The notes under the pieces: generated by a model
Told to the model about the DNA's origin: nothing
The model's input: only the letters and a program-made list of their open reading frames with translations
The model's database searches: none
Shown: positions 15,591-22,747 of the stretch, piece by piece
Position numbering within the stretch: position 1 is the stretch's first letter
Layout of the letters: each line of letters starts with the position of its first letter
NCBI RefSeq assembly: GCF_019468565.1
Contig: NZ_CP080521.1
Location: forward strand, 2,852,001-2,916,000
DNA: 64,000 nucleotides
Direction: 5' to 3'
Source of the DNA: Pseudonocardia sp. DSM 110487
GTDB lineage: Bacteria > Actinomycetota > Actinomycetes > Mycobacteriales > Pseudonocardiaceae
Program-made: the position numbers and the translations under genes

Positions 15591-16040
15591 GCCATCGTTC
15601 TCTCACTGGACTCCGCGCAGTTGGATCAGTCATGCGCAGGGCAGCGGAACCACGGTGATGGAGGATGCCGTGTTTGCACCCGTATGCCTCGCGCTCGGCG
15701 CCGTAGCAGGTGTGGTCATCAGTACCTGCCCTGGCAACTGCGGGGTTGTCATGAGGGTCTCGGAGGAAAGTCCGTGGGCTCCCAGGCCGGCAGAGTTGGC
15801 CGTCGCACCGGCAGCGGCCCGCTCCGCCCCTGCTCCTGGTGGGTGAGGGGATTTATTAAGGACCGTCGGATGACGGCCGGAAGGGAACGCTAGGCGCTCG
15901 TTGGGTTCGTCACCCCAGTCCTGAGATCCGCGTCGCGCCGGAGCGTGGTCCTCAGCTTCAACCAGTCGTGCGCTGGTCGAGCTGAGGGCCGTTGAGGATC
16001 CGCTCTCTCGACCAGGAGGAAGCGGAGGGGTCTCAGAACG
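15591..16040. other. Non-coding stretch with RNA-like structures
   Basis: I find no convincing protein gene here; a 63-codon frame at 15655-15846 has no family resemblance. The segment holds GAGGAAAGTCCG (15772-15783), which matches the universally conserved 5' P4 strand of RNase P RNA, and two palindromes: CCGTC/GACGG near 15870 and the larger hairpin at 15947-15990. Part of it is probably the leader of the small membrane protein at 16041. Confidence 0.4.
15947..15990 (+). other. Strong interrupted hairpin upstream of the 16041 gene
   Basis: GGTCCTCAGCT (15947-15957) pairs with AGCTGAGGGCC (15980-15990), with one G-T pair. After a small internal loop, ACCAG (15961-15965) pairs with CTGGT (15973-15977) around a 7-base loop. 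The structure ends 50 bases before GTG 16041. It could be a leader regulatory element or a terminator for the region upstream. Confidence 0.5.
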
Positions 16041-16232
16041 GTGAGCTACTTTCTTGCTGTTGGCGGTTCCGTCGCGGTAATCGTGGGTGTGATCACAGGG
16101 CTGAGTCGGATTGTCGTCGTCTGGCTTGCATTGCGTGGCTCTGAACCGCAGGATCGTCCTGCAATCCTGCGGGCAGTTGCTGACGTGTTCACCACAAGGC
16201 ATACGGGTCGGCTTGGCAGGCGAGACCGCTGA
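16041..16232 (+). CDS. Small single-pass membrane protein
   Basis: A 63-residue protein, MSYFLAVGGSVAVIVGVITG followed by LSRIVVVWLALRGSEPQDRP and AILRAVADVF. One transmembrane helix (about 4-30) precedes the motif WLALRGSEPQDRPAILRA, which recurs in small actinobacterial membrane proteins (WLALRGTxPxxRPxILRA). GTG 16041 has GGAGGGG about ten bases upstream. It lies in the tRNA-linked variable region between two att-like copies, so it is probably cargo of an old integrated element. Its function is unknown. Confidence 0.6.
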   Translation: MSYFLAVGGSVAVIVGVITGLSRIVVVWLALRGSEPQDRPAILRAVADVFTTRHTGRLGRRDR

Positions 16233-16374
16233 TGTGCTCTTGGTTGGCTGCGGGTGGCCTGCCCGGGCCGGTTGCTCGTCGGGCAGGGCTTGCGCGCGAT
16301 CTCGTGCGCAGTGCCACGTCCCCGTCAGGTGGCTGTGCGTGCCGAGGACCGTAGTCAGGACGCGAGGGTGGGCG

Positions 16375-16398
16375 CCCCTGCTTTACCCCCACCTTTCA
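16375..16398 (-). pseudogene. Second integrase-tail relic
   Basis: These 24 bases match 15386-15409, the integrase-tail coding sequence, with two mismatches. On the minus strand they read LKGGGKAGA, against LKSGGKAGD in the first remnant. The similarity is too short to be a gene but marks the tail of a second, related integrase lost by deletion. It lies 115 bp before att-like copy B. Confidence 0.55.
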
Positions 16399-16512
16399 AT
16401 AGCAGATGTCGGCAACAGACGCACATGAACGGGCGATCGCGCCCGAATTCCTGCCCAGCTCATAGGGAACACCGGCACATAACCAGCACCTACGAACGTA
16501 GTGGATCGTGTT

Positions 16513-16548
16513 TCGCAGGGTTGTTGGTTCGAGTCCAACCGGAGGAGC
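16513..16548 (+). repeat. att-like repeat, copy B (exact)
   Basis: This is an exact 36-bp copy of the tRNA-Asn 3' end (15304-15339). Upstream bases do not continue into a D-arm or anticodon arm, so it is not a tRNA gene. The sequence before it (GGATCGTGTTTCGCAG) resembles that before copy C (CGATCTTGCTTCGCAG), suggesting that B and C share an element-derived left flank. It marks a junction of a former integrated element. Confidence 0.85.
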
Positions 16549-16630
16549 CCACCCCGGGTCAATTGCTTGACCTGGTCGGACGGCGTGTCCTTGGGTGTCT
16601 GTGTTCAGCGTCCCCTTCCTTGTTCAAGGC

Positions 16631-16662
16631 GGCGCCGCGGCCGGGCGGCGCCGCGGCCGGGC
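16631..16662. repeat. Tandem duplication of a 16-mer
   Basis: GGCGCCGCGGCCGGGC occurs twice head-to-tail (16631-16646 and 16647-16662), and a third unit begins with GGCG. It is a GC-only simple duplication in non-coding DNA with no obvious role. Confidence 0.7.
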
Positions 16663-16815
16663 GGCGTCGAATGCCGGGTGCCATGCGGCGCCGGGGCGTG
16701 CGGCCTGGCCGCCGGTTCCCGTCGCCGCGCGCCCGGCAGGAAGGGCGGACCCGGCCGCGGCACCGCGAACAGCAGCGCGCGCACGCGGACATGAGTAGGT
16801 GGGCCGGGAGAGGGC

Positions 16816-16965
16816 GTGGCATCCCGTCGACCTCCACAAGGGCTATCACGCCGCGGACGGAGGGCAAGGCTGGCATCGTGGTCGGGGGTACGGTGGCTGA
16901 TCTTCGCGGGATGTTGGCCTCCGTCCGCGGCGTGATCGGGCTACGCCAGGTCGACGGGATGCCAC
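16816..16965. repeat. Long imperfect inverted repeat
   Basis: Arms 16816-16863 and 16918-16965 (48 bases each) are reverse complements, except for a 12-base central block that differs. The perfect parts are GTGGCATCCCGTCGACCT and TCACGCCGCGGACGGAGG. The arms are 54 bases apart. Translated outward, both arms give VRGVI-L--VDGMP-like peptides (SVRGVIALVEVDGMP on the minus strand, SVRGVIGLRQVDGMP on the plus strand). It may therefore be two inverted fragments of one gene family. The rest of 16233-17022 shows no gene I can support. Confidence 0.65.
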
Positions 16966-17022
16966 ACCAAGCCCCCTCGTTACGGAATGCGCGCGGTGGT
17001 TACTACGACGCGGGACGGGCGC

Positions 17023-17832
17023 TCACGTGAAGATACCCGCAACGTTGACCAGGACAGCCGGCCCGCGAATGTTTAGGTCTTCTGCGCTGACGGTTCGATT
17101 GGCGATCTGTGGAGCGCCGCTGATCATCTTCTCAAGGCCATCAGCGCCCATCATTCGCCGCATTGAGCGGTTCAGGCCAGGCACCAAGAACTTCTCCAGC
17201 GAGTAACTGGAGCCTTCGCGAATGATGCGCTCTGCGAGTCCGAAGATGGCCATGTCGCCAACGAGATCATCGCTCGACGAGTCCAGGTAGTGATCCGCCT
17301 TGAGGATCATGTAGAAGTCACTGGAAGCGCCCTCTACCTCCGCCTTCATCACCTGCGGCACTGACTCGTGTGAACCATGGAAGAACTGCTGGGCCAGCTG
17401 CTCGTTCGAAGGCCGAAAGTCCGTCTGCCCGCGAGCCAGCGCGTCGAGCATCAAGGGTAGGAACTTCCCAAGTAGCTCGCCGATCTCACTTGCTGGCGCG
17501 AGTTCCAGTTCGCCCTCGAAAAGAACCGGGGAGCGGTGGATTAGCTGCTGTCCCGGATCCTGCGTCAGATCGCAAGCCCGGCCACTGACTACCAGCTCAT
17601 CGATGATGTCATTGAACAGCTTGACCGGCCGCAATTCGGACTGGTAAATCTCAGTCACTTCTTCGCTCGCCGTGCGGTCACGATGCCCTTTAGCGACCTT
17701 ATCGAACCCGACGCCGCGATCAGTTGATTCTACGACCTTGCGCGTAATCTGCGCGTCATGCGGAACGGGGATATCGTAGTAGTCCGCCATCGTGCGAAGA
17801 AGCGGGACGTCCAGGTACTTCGGGGAGCGCAT
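17023..17832 (-). CDS. Hypothetical protein (possibly DUF6414-like)
   Basis: A 269-residue soluble protein starting MRSPKYLDVPLLRTMADYYD; ATG 17832 has GAGGAGG about eight bases upstream. The opening YLDVPLLRTMAD and the organisation (a central acidic DFYMILKADHYLDSSSDDLVGDMAIFGLAERII and a late sheet-like end) recall DUF6414-type proteins found beside mobile elements, but the resemblance is weak. Base composition is visibly less GC-rich than in the neighbours, suggesting transfer. An IS1182-type element is inserted 18 bp upstream of the start. The ribosome site is kept but the original promoter is cut off, so expression now depends on the IS. Confidence 0.5.
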   Translation of the reverse strand: MRSPKYLDVPLLRTMADYYDIPVPHDAQITRKVVESTDRGVGFDKVAKGHRDRTASEEVTEIYQSELRPVKLFNDIIDELVVSGRACDLTQDPGQQLIHRSPVLFEGELELAPASEIGELLGKFLPLMLDALARGQTDFRPSNEQLAQQFFHGSHESVPQVMKAEVEGASSDFYMILKADHYLDSSSDDLVGDMAIFGLAERIIREGSSYSLEKFLVPGLNRSMRRMMGADGLEKMISGAPQIANRTVSAEDLNIRGPAVLVNVAGIFT

Positions 17833-17849
17833 CGCTGGACCTCCTCTAG

Positions 17850-19634
17850 GAGGGCGCTGAAGAAAGCCGATCTCGATGGGTGCGGGACGGGCAGGGTCTC
17901 TCAATGGGCCGTCGTTGCGGCGTTGGAGTCGAGCGCCCGTGGGCGTGACTACGAGCTCACCCTGCCCGTCGCGGGTCAGCGTGGAGGGCTGGGCGGGGCT
18001 GGTCAAGCCCGGTTCGGGTTAGGCGATCGCCCAGGCCCCGTCGGTGCGGGTGAGGCCGAGGGTGAGCAGGCGGCGCAGGTTGAGCGCGGCGAGGCGGTGG
18101 TGCAGCCACAGGTCGTTGAGCGCGGTTCCGCGGAACCGCAGTCGCCGGTTCCCGCCGGCGACCAGCCAGGCGATCGAGCGTTCGACCATCGGCCGGTGCT
18201 GGCGGTAGCTCGCCTGGAACTCGGGGTCTTGGGCGCGTTGTCGATGCGTGCGTTGGAGCGCGTCGTGAGGATGGAGCCGAAGTGTTCTTCCCGATGCCGA
18301 GGTGGTGCAGCGGGCGCGTAGCGGGCAGTCCCGGCAGGCCGCCCCGAAGATCACGTTCCGGGTGCGGGTCATCGAGCGGGTGATGCCGTTGGGGCAGGTC
18401 ACGGTGCCGGCGTGCTCGTCGACGGTGAAGTCGTCGAGGGTGAACCCGCCCTCGACCGCGGGGCGCAGCGGCCACGGCTTGATGATCGGGGTGTGCCCGC
18501 CCTGCTGCGCGGCGTCGAGCATCTCCCCGCTGCCGTAGGCGGAATCGGCCAGCACCTCGGCCGGGTCGTCGGTGCCGGCGAGCAGATCGATCCCGACCGC
18601 GGCGTCGCTGTTCTCGGGCCCCGAGGCTGGGGTCAGCGCGGCGTCGGTGACGATCCCCGTCTCGGGTTCGACCACCAGATGCGCCTTGTAGCCGTCCTGG
18701 CGCCGCGAGCGGGTCTTATGCGCATGCCGCGCCTCGGGATCGACGGTGGAGATCACCCGATCCGGGGCCACCCGACGGGCGATCCGCCACCGCCCGTCGG
18801 TGCCGTCCGAGTCCTCGACCGGCTCCACGTCTTGCCCGGCGACCAGCGCCAACAACGCCACCGCCTCCGCCGCCTTCGCACCGAGTTCCTGCTCGGGCAG
18901 ATGCCCCAACAGTCGGTGCGCATCGCCGACCAGGGCGTCGACCAGCTGCTCACGGGCAGCCGGGTCGTCCCAGGCGATCGACGGCTTCCCCGGCCGCGTG
19001 TAGTCGTGGGCCCGGCACTGCTGCGCGATCACGGCGGCGGCGCCGGGCACCTCCCGGGCGACCCGACGGACCGCGGCGATCAACTGGGTGATGGTGTCCT
19101 GGGTGGCCACCGCGTCATCCAGCACGGTGGAGTCCAACGCCCGCCGAGTCTTCCCGGTCAACGTCCCGGTCTCGGCCACCACCTGCCGGACCGCGTCGAA
19201 GATCCGATTCGGCCGATCCGAGCGCGCGAGCCGGCGCCGCCAGTAGGTCAACGACGTCGGGTGGAACGCCTTCCCCGTCACCGCCAGCCCACACGCGGCC
19301 TTCCACCGCAGATCAAACGTCAGCGCCTCCGCGGCCTCCCCGTCCGAGAGCCCGTGCAGGGTCTGCAACACGATCGCCGCCGCGATCACATCCGCCGGGA
19401 TCGACGGCCGCCCCCGACCGGAGGCGAACAGGTCGACGAACATCTCGTCCGGGAACAACTCGCGGCGGTGCGCGGCCAGGAACGCGAACACCCCACCCTG
19501 CGGCAGCAGATGCCCCGCGACCGACTCCACATCCAAGATCTCACGCTGCGGATCAGCCCGTCCCTGCACCAACCGATCGTCCCAACCCGATCACGAACCC
19601 AGCGGGACCGACACCGCGATTTTTCAGGGGTCTC
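17850..19634 (-). mobile_element. Complete IS1182-family insertion sequence (1785 bp)
   Basis: The element holds one intact transposase gene. Its ends are imperfect inverted repeats: GAGGGCGCTGAAGAA at the left and GAGACCCCTGAAAAA read inward from the right (11 of 15 identical). It is flanked by direct CTAG repeats at 17846-17849 and 19635-19638, a 4-bp target duplication. The target lay in a CCTCCT-CTAG-type palindromic site just upstream of the gene at 17023-17832. The intact gene and clean target duplication indicate a recent insertion. Confidence 0.85.
18019..19569 (-). CDS. IS1182 family transposase
   Basis: A transposase of about 516 residues beginning MQGRADPQREILDVESVAGH (GTG 19569; TTG 19572 is one codon earlier). 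The N-terminal block FAFLAAHRRELFPDEMFVDLF and ADVIAAAIVLQTLHGLSDGEAAEAL are IS1182 hallmarks. The catalytic DDE core includes RALDSTVLDDAV (first Asp), the central ETGIVTDAALTPASG and VLADSAYGSGEM (second Asp) and the late RPMVERSIAWLVAGGNRRLRFRG (Glu). A CPNG...C-x2-C-x4-C zinc-like patch lies at about 390-420. The reading frame is intact, so the element may still move. Confidence 0.92.
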   Translation of the reverse strand: MQGRADPQREILDVESVAGHLLPQGGVFAFLAAHRRELFPDEMFVDLFASGRGRPSIPADVIAAAIVLQTLHGLSDGEAAEALTFDLRWKAACGLAVTGKAFHPTSLTYWRRRLARSDRPNRIFDAVRQVVAETGTLTGKTRRALDSTVLDDAVATQDTITQLIAAVRRVAREVPGAAAVIAQQCRAHDYTRPGKPSIAWDDPAAREQLVDALVGDAHRLLGHLPEQELGAKAAEAVALLALVAGQDVEPVEDSDGTDGRWRIARRVAPDRVISTVDPEARHAHKTRSRRQDGYKAHLVVEPETGIVTDAALTPASGPENSDAAVGIDLLAGTDDPAEVLADSAYGSGEMLDAAQQGGHTPIIKPWPLRPAVEGGFTLDDFTVDEHAGTVTCPNGITRSMTRTRNVIFGAACRDCPLRARCTTSASGRTLRLHPHDALQRTHRQRAQDPEFQASYRQHRPMVERSIAWLVAGGNRRLRFRGTALNDLWLHHRLAALNLRRLLTLGLTRTDGAWAIA

Positions 19635-19638
19635 CTAG

Positions 19639-19978
19639 GGCGGCCCGCGGGGTCGAGCCGCATTCAACTTCAACGCTCCGCGTCGACACGAGAGGTTTCC
19701 ACCGAGGTATGCGGTTCCGCGCCGAACGGACTACGGCAGTAGGCGAACGGCTGTTCGAGCTGTCGCGACCAGTCGCATCCGATCCGGCTGAGACGGTCGG
19801 GACGAGTCGCAGCAGCTCGTGATGCTCCCGCCGGTACTCCTGAGACACCGGGACGGCCTCCGCCTGACTCTCATAACCCAGAGACGGTGGCGGTGATCTG
19901 GCTCCCCGGGCGGGGCCGTCCGGGCGGTCACTGGGCCGTGGGAAGTTGCCCAACAACGAGAAACCAGTCGATCTTGCT
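19639..19978. other. Segment between the IS and att-like copy C
   Basis: This is the original upstream flank of the gene now cut off by the IS. Several frames are open but none resembles a protein or carries a good ribosome site. I see no strong repeat. It may contain the displaced promoter of the 17023-17832 gene. Confidence 0.35.
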
Positions 19979-20018
19979 TCGCAGAGTTGTTGGTTCGAGT
20001 CCGATCTAACCGGAGGAG
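19979..20018 (+). repeat. att-like repeat, copy C (diverged)
   Basis: TCGCAGAGTTGTTGGTTCGA continues as GTCC, then an extra GATCT, then AACCGGAGGAG. It is the tRNA-Asn 3' end with one substitution and a 5-bp insertion inside the T arm. Downstream, CAGGTCAGTCGCCTGACTGG matches the base context after the real tRNA (CAGGTCAGCCGCCTGACTGG) with one mismatch. The chromosomal flank next to the original tRNA therefore appears to resume here. Confidence 0.75.
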
Positions 20019-20029
20019 TAGAACGCAGG

Positions 20030-20286
20030 TCAGTCGCCTGACTGGTAATGCGAGCCAATATCGGCCCCCGGGTTGGCCTTCTTGGCTGCGCGCTCGATCT
20101 TCGCGCGATGGTTGGCCCGGAAGTCTGCGTCTCGCTCATGAAGGTTCGGCCTCTCGGCATCCGTTCGTATTGCGCCGTCAAGTTGTTCGCGCAGGATGTC
20201 GGCGTGGCCGGCGTGCCGGTTGGTCTCGGTGAGCACGTGAATCGGAATGTTGAACAGCTGCACCTCGGGGCGGGCCACCAGGGCAC
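20030..20286 (-). pseudogene. C-terminal fragment of a DinB/DUF664 family protein
   Basis: The minus-strand frame reads IPIHVLTETNRHAGHADILR, EQLDGAIRTDAERPNLHERD and then a helical charged tail to the stop at 20030. HVLTETNRHAGHADILREQLDG is the conserved C-terminal helix of the DUF664/DinB superfamily (HMIxETxRHAGHADIxRExIDG), a metal-binding four-helix fold linked to mycothiol- or bacillithiol-type transferases. The N-terminal two thirds, including the first metal His, are absent, and the frame upstream is unrelated, so it is treated as a truncated relic. Its stop lies 12 bp from att-like copy C. Confidence 0.6.
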
Positions 20287-20407
20287 ATGGCCGGGTGAGT
20301 CGATGTCGAGGTCGGCGATCGTCGAGTCCGCGTGCTCCCATATAGGCCGACACCGGTCAGGTCAGGCCGGTGACGTGCTGGCCCGCCTGAGGCCTCGATG
20401 ATCGCCG

Positions 20408-20451
20408 GAACTGGGACATAACCCCCACATATGAGCGTTATGTCCCAGTTC
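20408..20451. repeat. Perfect 15-bp palindrome with 14-base loop
   Basis: GAACTGGGACATAAC (20408-20422) is exactly mirrored by GTTATGTCCCAGTTC (20437-20451). No T-run follows. It could be a terminator or the end of a small palindromic mobile repeat. It lies at the outer edge of the tRNA-linked variable region. Confidence 0.75.
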
Positions 20452-20816
20452 TGCTGATCATGGGCGTCGGTGCGGATGTCGGGACTGGCTCATCGGCGCT
20501 CGGGTGGCGTTCCGCCCAGCTTCGCGGCCGCTTTGTGCCGCCAGAGACAGGGTGCACGGAGACTTCATCCGTCCGGACGACGGCGCTCCAGCTGGACAGC
20601 GTGGGCAGCGGCCGTCCTGCGCCGCAGCGTGTTCGGCGAGGATCTTCACGGCGGAACCGGGCGGCGCTCTGGGAGCGCCTGTGGGTGGTGGCCGCGCATG
20701 GAAACGAAGCCGCGGAGTTGATCCGCCGACTCGGTGCGCCGACTTGAGTTGAGCCTGGAGTGCCTCGCTGCAGATGCAGCCTGAAGGCCGTGTGCGTGAG
20801 GTTCCCGGCTCCTGCG
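20452..20816. other. Region without a supportable gene
   Basis: Three short overlapping plus-strand frames are open between 20460 and 20752, but none resembles a known protein and their ribosome sites are poor. I see no repeat or RNA structure beyond the palindrome at its left edge. Confidence 0.4.
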
Positions 20817-21116
20817 TCAGTCCCGTCCGCCGAGCCGGTCGACCGTCTCCTTGGCCTCCCGCAGATCTGCGCCGGTGGCCTCGCGGTAGGCCTTGATCGC
20901 CTGGATGGTTTTGCCCTGCCCCAGCAGGACCTCGACCTGCTCCATATGCGGCTCGGGCACCTCGACGCCGAGGTGGTCGAGCACCGCGTCCAGCTTCCGC
21001 TCGACGAGGGCCAGCCGCCGCATCTGCCGGCGCTCCGCCTCCCGCCGGCCGGTCGAGGCGGTCACGGCCACCAGCGCGATGACGGCGACCCCCAGCCCGA
21101 GGAGCGTGTAGTCCAC
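20817..21116 (-). CDS. Membrane protein with ribosomal L7/L12-like C-terminal domain
   Basis: A 99-residue protein: an N-terminal transmembrane helix (MDYTLLGLGVAVIALVAVTAS), a basic helix (RREAERRQMRRLALVERKLDAVLDHLGV) and a C-terminal domain GKTIQAIKAYREATGADLREAKETVDRL. The last part copies the L7/L12 C-terminal fold (K-I-x-VIK-x-R-x-x-T-x-x-x-L-x-E-AK). Such short L7/L12-like membrane proteins are common in actinobacteria and are not ribosomal subunits. Their function is unknown. It ends 20 bp from the DUF2235 gene, which lies upstream in the same orientation. Confidence 0.75.
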   Translation of the reverse strand: MDYTLLGLGVAVIALVAVTASTGRREAERRQMRRLALVERKLDAVLDHLGVEVPEPHMEQVEVLLGQGKTIQAIKAYREATGADLREAKETVDRLGGRD

Positions 21117-21136
21117 GCCCGCACCCTATCCGCGGG

Positions 21137-22660
21137 TCAGCCGGCGGCGGTCACCGTGAGCTCTACGCTGCCTCGGTTGTTCCAGTAGTACCCCCACGCC
21201 TCGTTCGCGAAGGCGTACAGGTAGCCGGGCCGGTCGATCCGCTGGGTCGTCCCGGCGCCGATCGGGATGCGCTCGTGCCCGCACCCGGGCCGGATCCGCC
21301 CCGACTTGTCGCGCATCTCGTTGGCCACGTACCCGACCAGCGACATCCACGGCAGGTCGTGCTCCCTGCGGCCACCGATGACGCTCGGCGAGTCGTTCTT
21401 CACCACCGACCGGATCAGCCCTTCCACCCGGCCGATCGCCGAGCCGATCAGGTTGACGGGGGTGCGCGGCCGGGTGCCGCCGGCAGGGCCCACCGACGTC
21501 CCCGCACTGCTCCAGCTCCCCGCGGCCGTGAACGTGTAGGTGCCGGGCTCGAGCCACAGACCCGTCGCCGCCCAGCCGCCGGTGGCCGGCACGTCGACCG
21601 TCGCCGAACCACCTGGGGCGAGTGTCCGCGTCGGACGGTACGGCCCGCCGGGCAACGACGTGGCGGCCTGTCGCGCGTATGCGGATGCGTGGACGTTCGG
21701 GTCGGGCTCGTCGGCGCGGACCGGTGGAGTGGCTCGGGGCCACGGTTGGAACCCGAACTCGGTGAGCGGCGAGGTGAGCGTCTCCGCGTAGCGCAACAGG
21801 TGCGGCGATACGGCGAGCGGTTCTGCCCGGAACCGCTCACGCATCCGGCTGTCGAACTCGATTCCGACAGTCGACTCGGCCTCGTCCATCATCCAGAGCA
21901 GCGCCCCGTCGCTGAGGCCCTTCGGGTACCAGCCGCCGCCGACGTCGAGGTGACCGCCGGGAAACCACACCTGCTCGACGTCCTGGCCGGGAGCCGGGTC
22001 GGACCAGAGCGTCGGCGCGAACGTGCCGCGCAACTCGTCCAGCGCGACCGCGTGCCGGGCGTGCCGGATCTGCGGATCCAGCGCCACGTCGTGGAACTCG
22101 TGGTAGTCGCGGTCGAGTCCGTCGAACAGGTCGAGGTGATCCGGTATGCCGAGCGCACCGACCGTGTCCCAGACCCCGATGAAGTGGACGGGGATCGGGT
22201 CCGGGCCGTCGGGCTCGTAGACGAAGGACAGGCCGGTGTGCCACGTGACGTCGTCCGGGTCGTTCACCCGCTCGCGGTAGCGGCGGTAGACGCGGGCCAC
22301 GCGGGTCTTGACCTCGGTCGGCCCGGTGGCTTCGAGCAGTCCGCAACGGCCGATCATCCCCGCGAGACTGCGCGCCGTGTAGGCCCCCCGGCTGAACCCG
22401 AACAACGCGACGAGGTCTCCCGGTCGGTACACCTGAACCAGCCACTCGTACGCGGCCATGATGTTCGACGAGAGGCCTGCTCCGGCCAGGCCACCGGGCA
22501 GCCAAGACGCGACGCTCGTGCCCACCCCTTGGATGTACCGGCACTTCTGCTCGACGCCGGTCCGGGTCGTCGCGGCGAGTGCCCTGTGCAGCCGGGCGAC
22601 GTTGCTGTCGCTCGCGGCAGCCTGCCAGGTGCCGTCGCAGCAGATGATCAGATGCCGCAC
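21137..22660 (-). CDS. DUF2235 family alpha/beta hydrolase (Tle1-like)
   Basis: A 507-residue protein from GTG 22660, preceded by a strong GGGAGGAG. The N-terminus MRHLIICCDGTWQAAASDSNV is the DUF2235 hallmark. GVGTSVASWLPGGLAGAGL and the nucleophile elbow GFSRGAYTARSLAG (Ser about 90) follow, with the WDTVGALGIP block after them. The C-terminal 180 residues, including PGTYTFTAAGSWSSAGTS and a final beta-rich part with YLYAFANEAWGYYWNNRGSVEL, look like an added beta-sandwich. DUF2235 includes the type VI lipase effectors Tle1. No secretion genes or signal peptide are present here, so a cytoplasmic lipase or esterase is likelier. Confidence 0.82.
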   Translation of the reverse strand: MRHLIICCDGTWQAAASDSNVARLHRALAATTRTGVEQKCRYIQGVGTSVASWLPGGLAGAGLSSNIMAAYEWLVQVYRPGDLVALFGFSRGAYTARSLAGMIGRCGLLEATGPTEVKTRVARVYRRYRERVNDPDDVTWHTGLSFVYEPDGPDPIPVHFIGVWDTVGALGIPDHLDLFDGLDRDYHEFHDVALDPQIRHARHAVALDELRGTFAPTLWSDPAPGQDVEQVWFPGGHLDVGGGWYPKGLSDGALLWMMDEAESTVGIEFDSRMRERFRAEPLAVSPHLLRYAETLTSPLTEFGFQPWPRATPPVRADEPDPNVHASAYARQAATSLPGGPYRPTRTLAPGGSATVDVPATGGWAATGLWLEPGTYTFTAAGSWSSAGTSVGPAGGTRPRTPVNLIGSAIGRVEGLIRSVVKNDSPSVIGGRREHDLPWMSLVGYVANEMRDKSGRIRPGCGHERIPIGAGTTQRIDRPGYLYAFANEAWGYYWNNRGSVELTVTAAG

Positions 22661-22747
22661 TTCTCCTCCCACCAGCCCGTTCCACGAGGTGTACCAGTCT
22701 CTCGGATCGCGGATTGACGTGCCCGAATTCGGCGGGATGATCTGACG

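Noticed and set aside
15655..15846. 63-codon frame in the tRNA-linked region
   Set aside because: It has no protein resemblance or ribosome site and overlaps structured, probably non-coding sequence.
16513..16548. Second tRNA gene
   Set aside because: Only the 3' 36 bases of tRNA-Asn are present, with no D arm or anticodon stem partner.
16254..17030. 258-codon plus-strand frame
   Set aside because: It runs through the att-like copy, a GC-only tandem repeat and the long inverted repeat. The composition is not protein-like.
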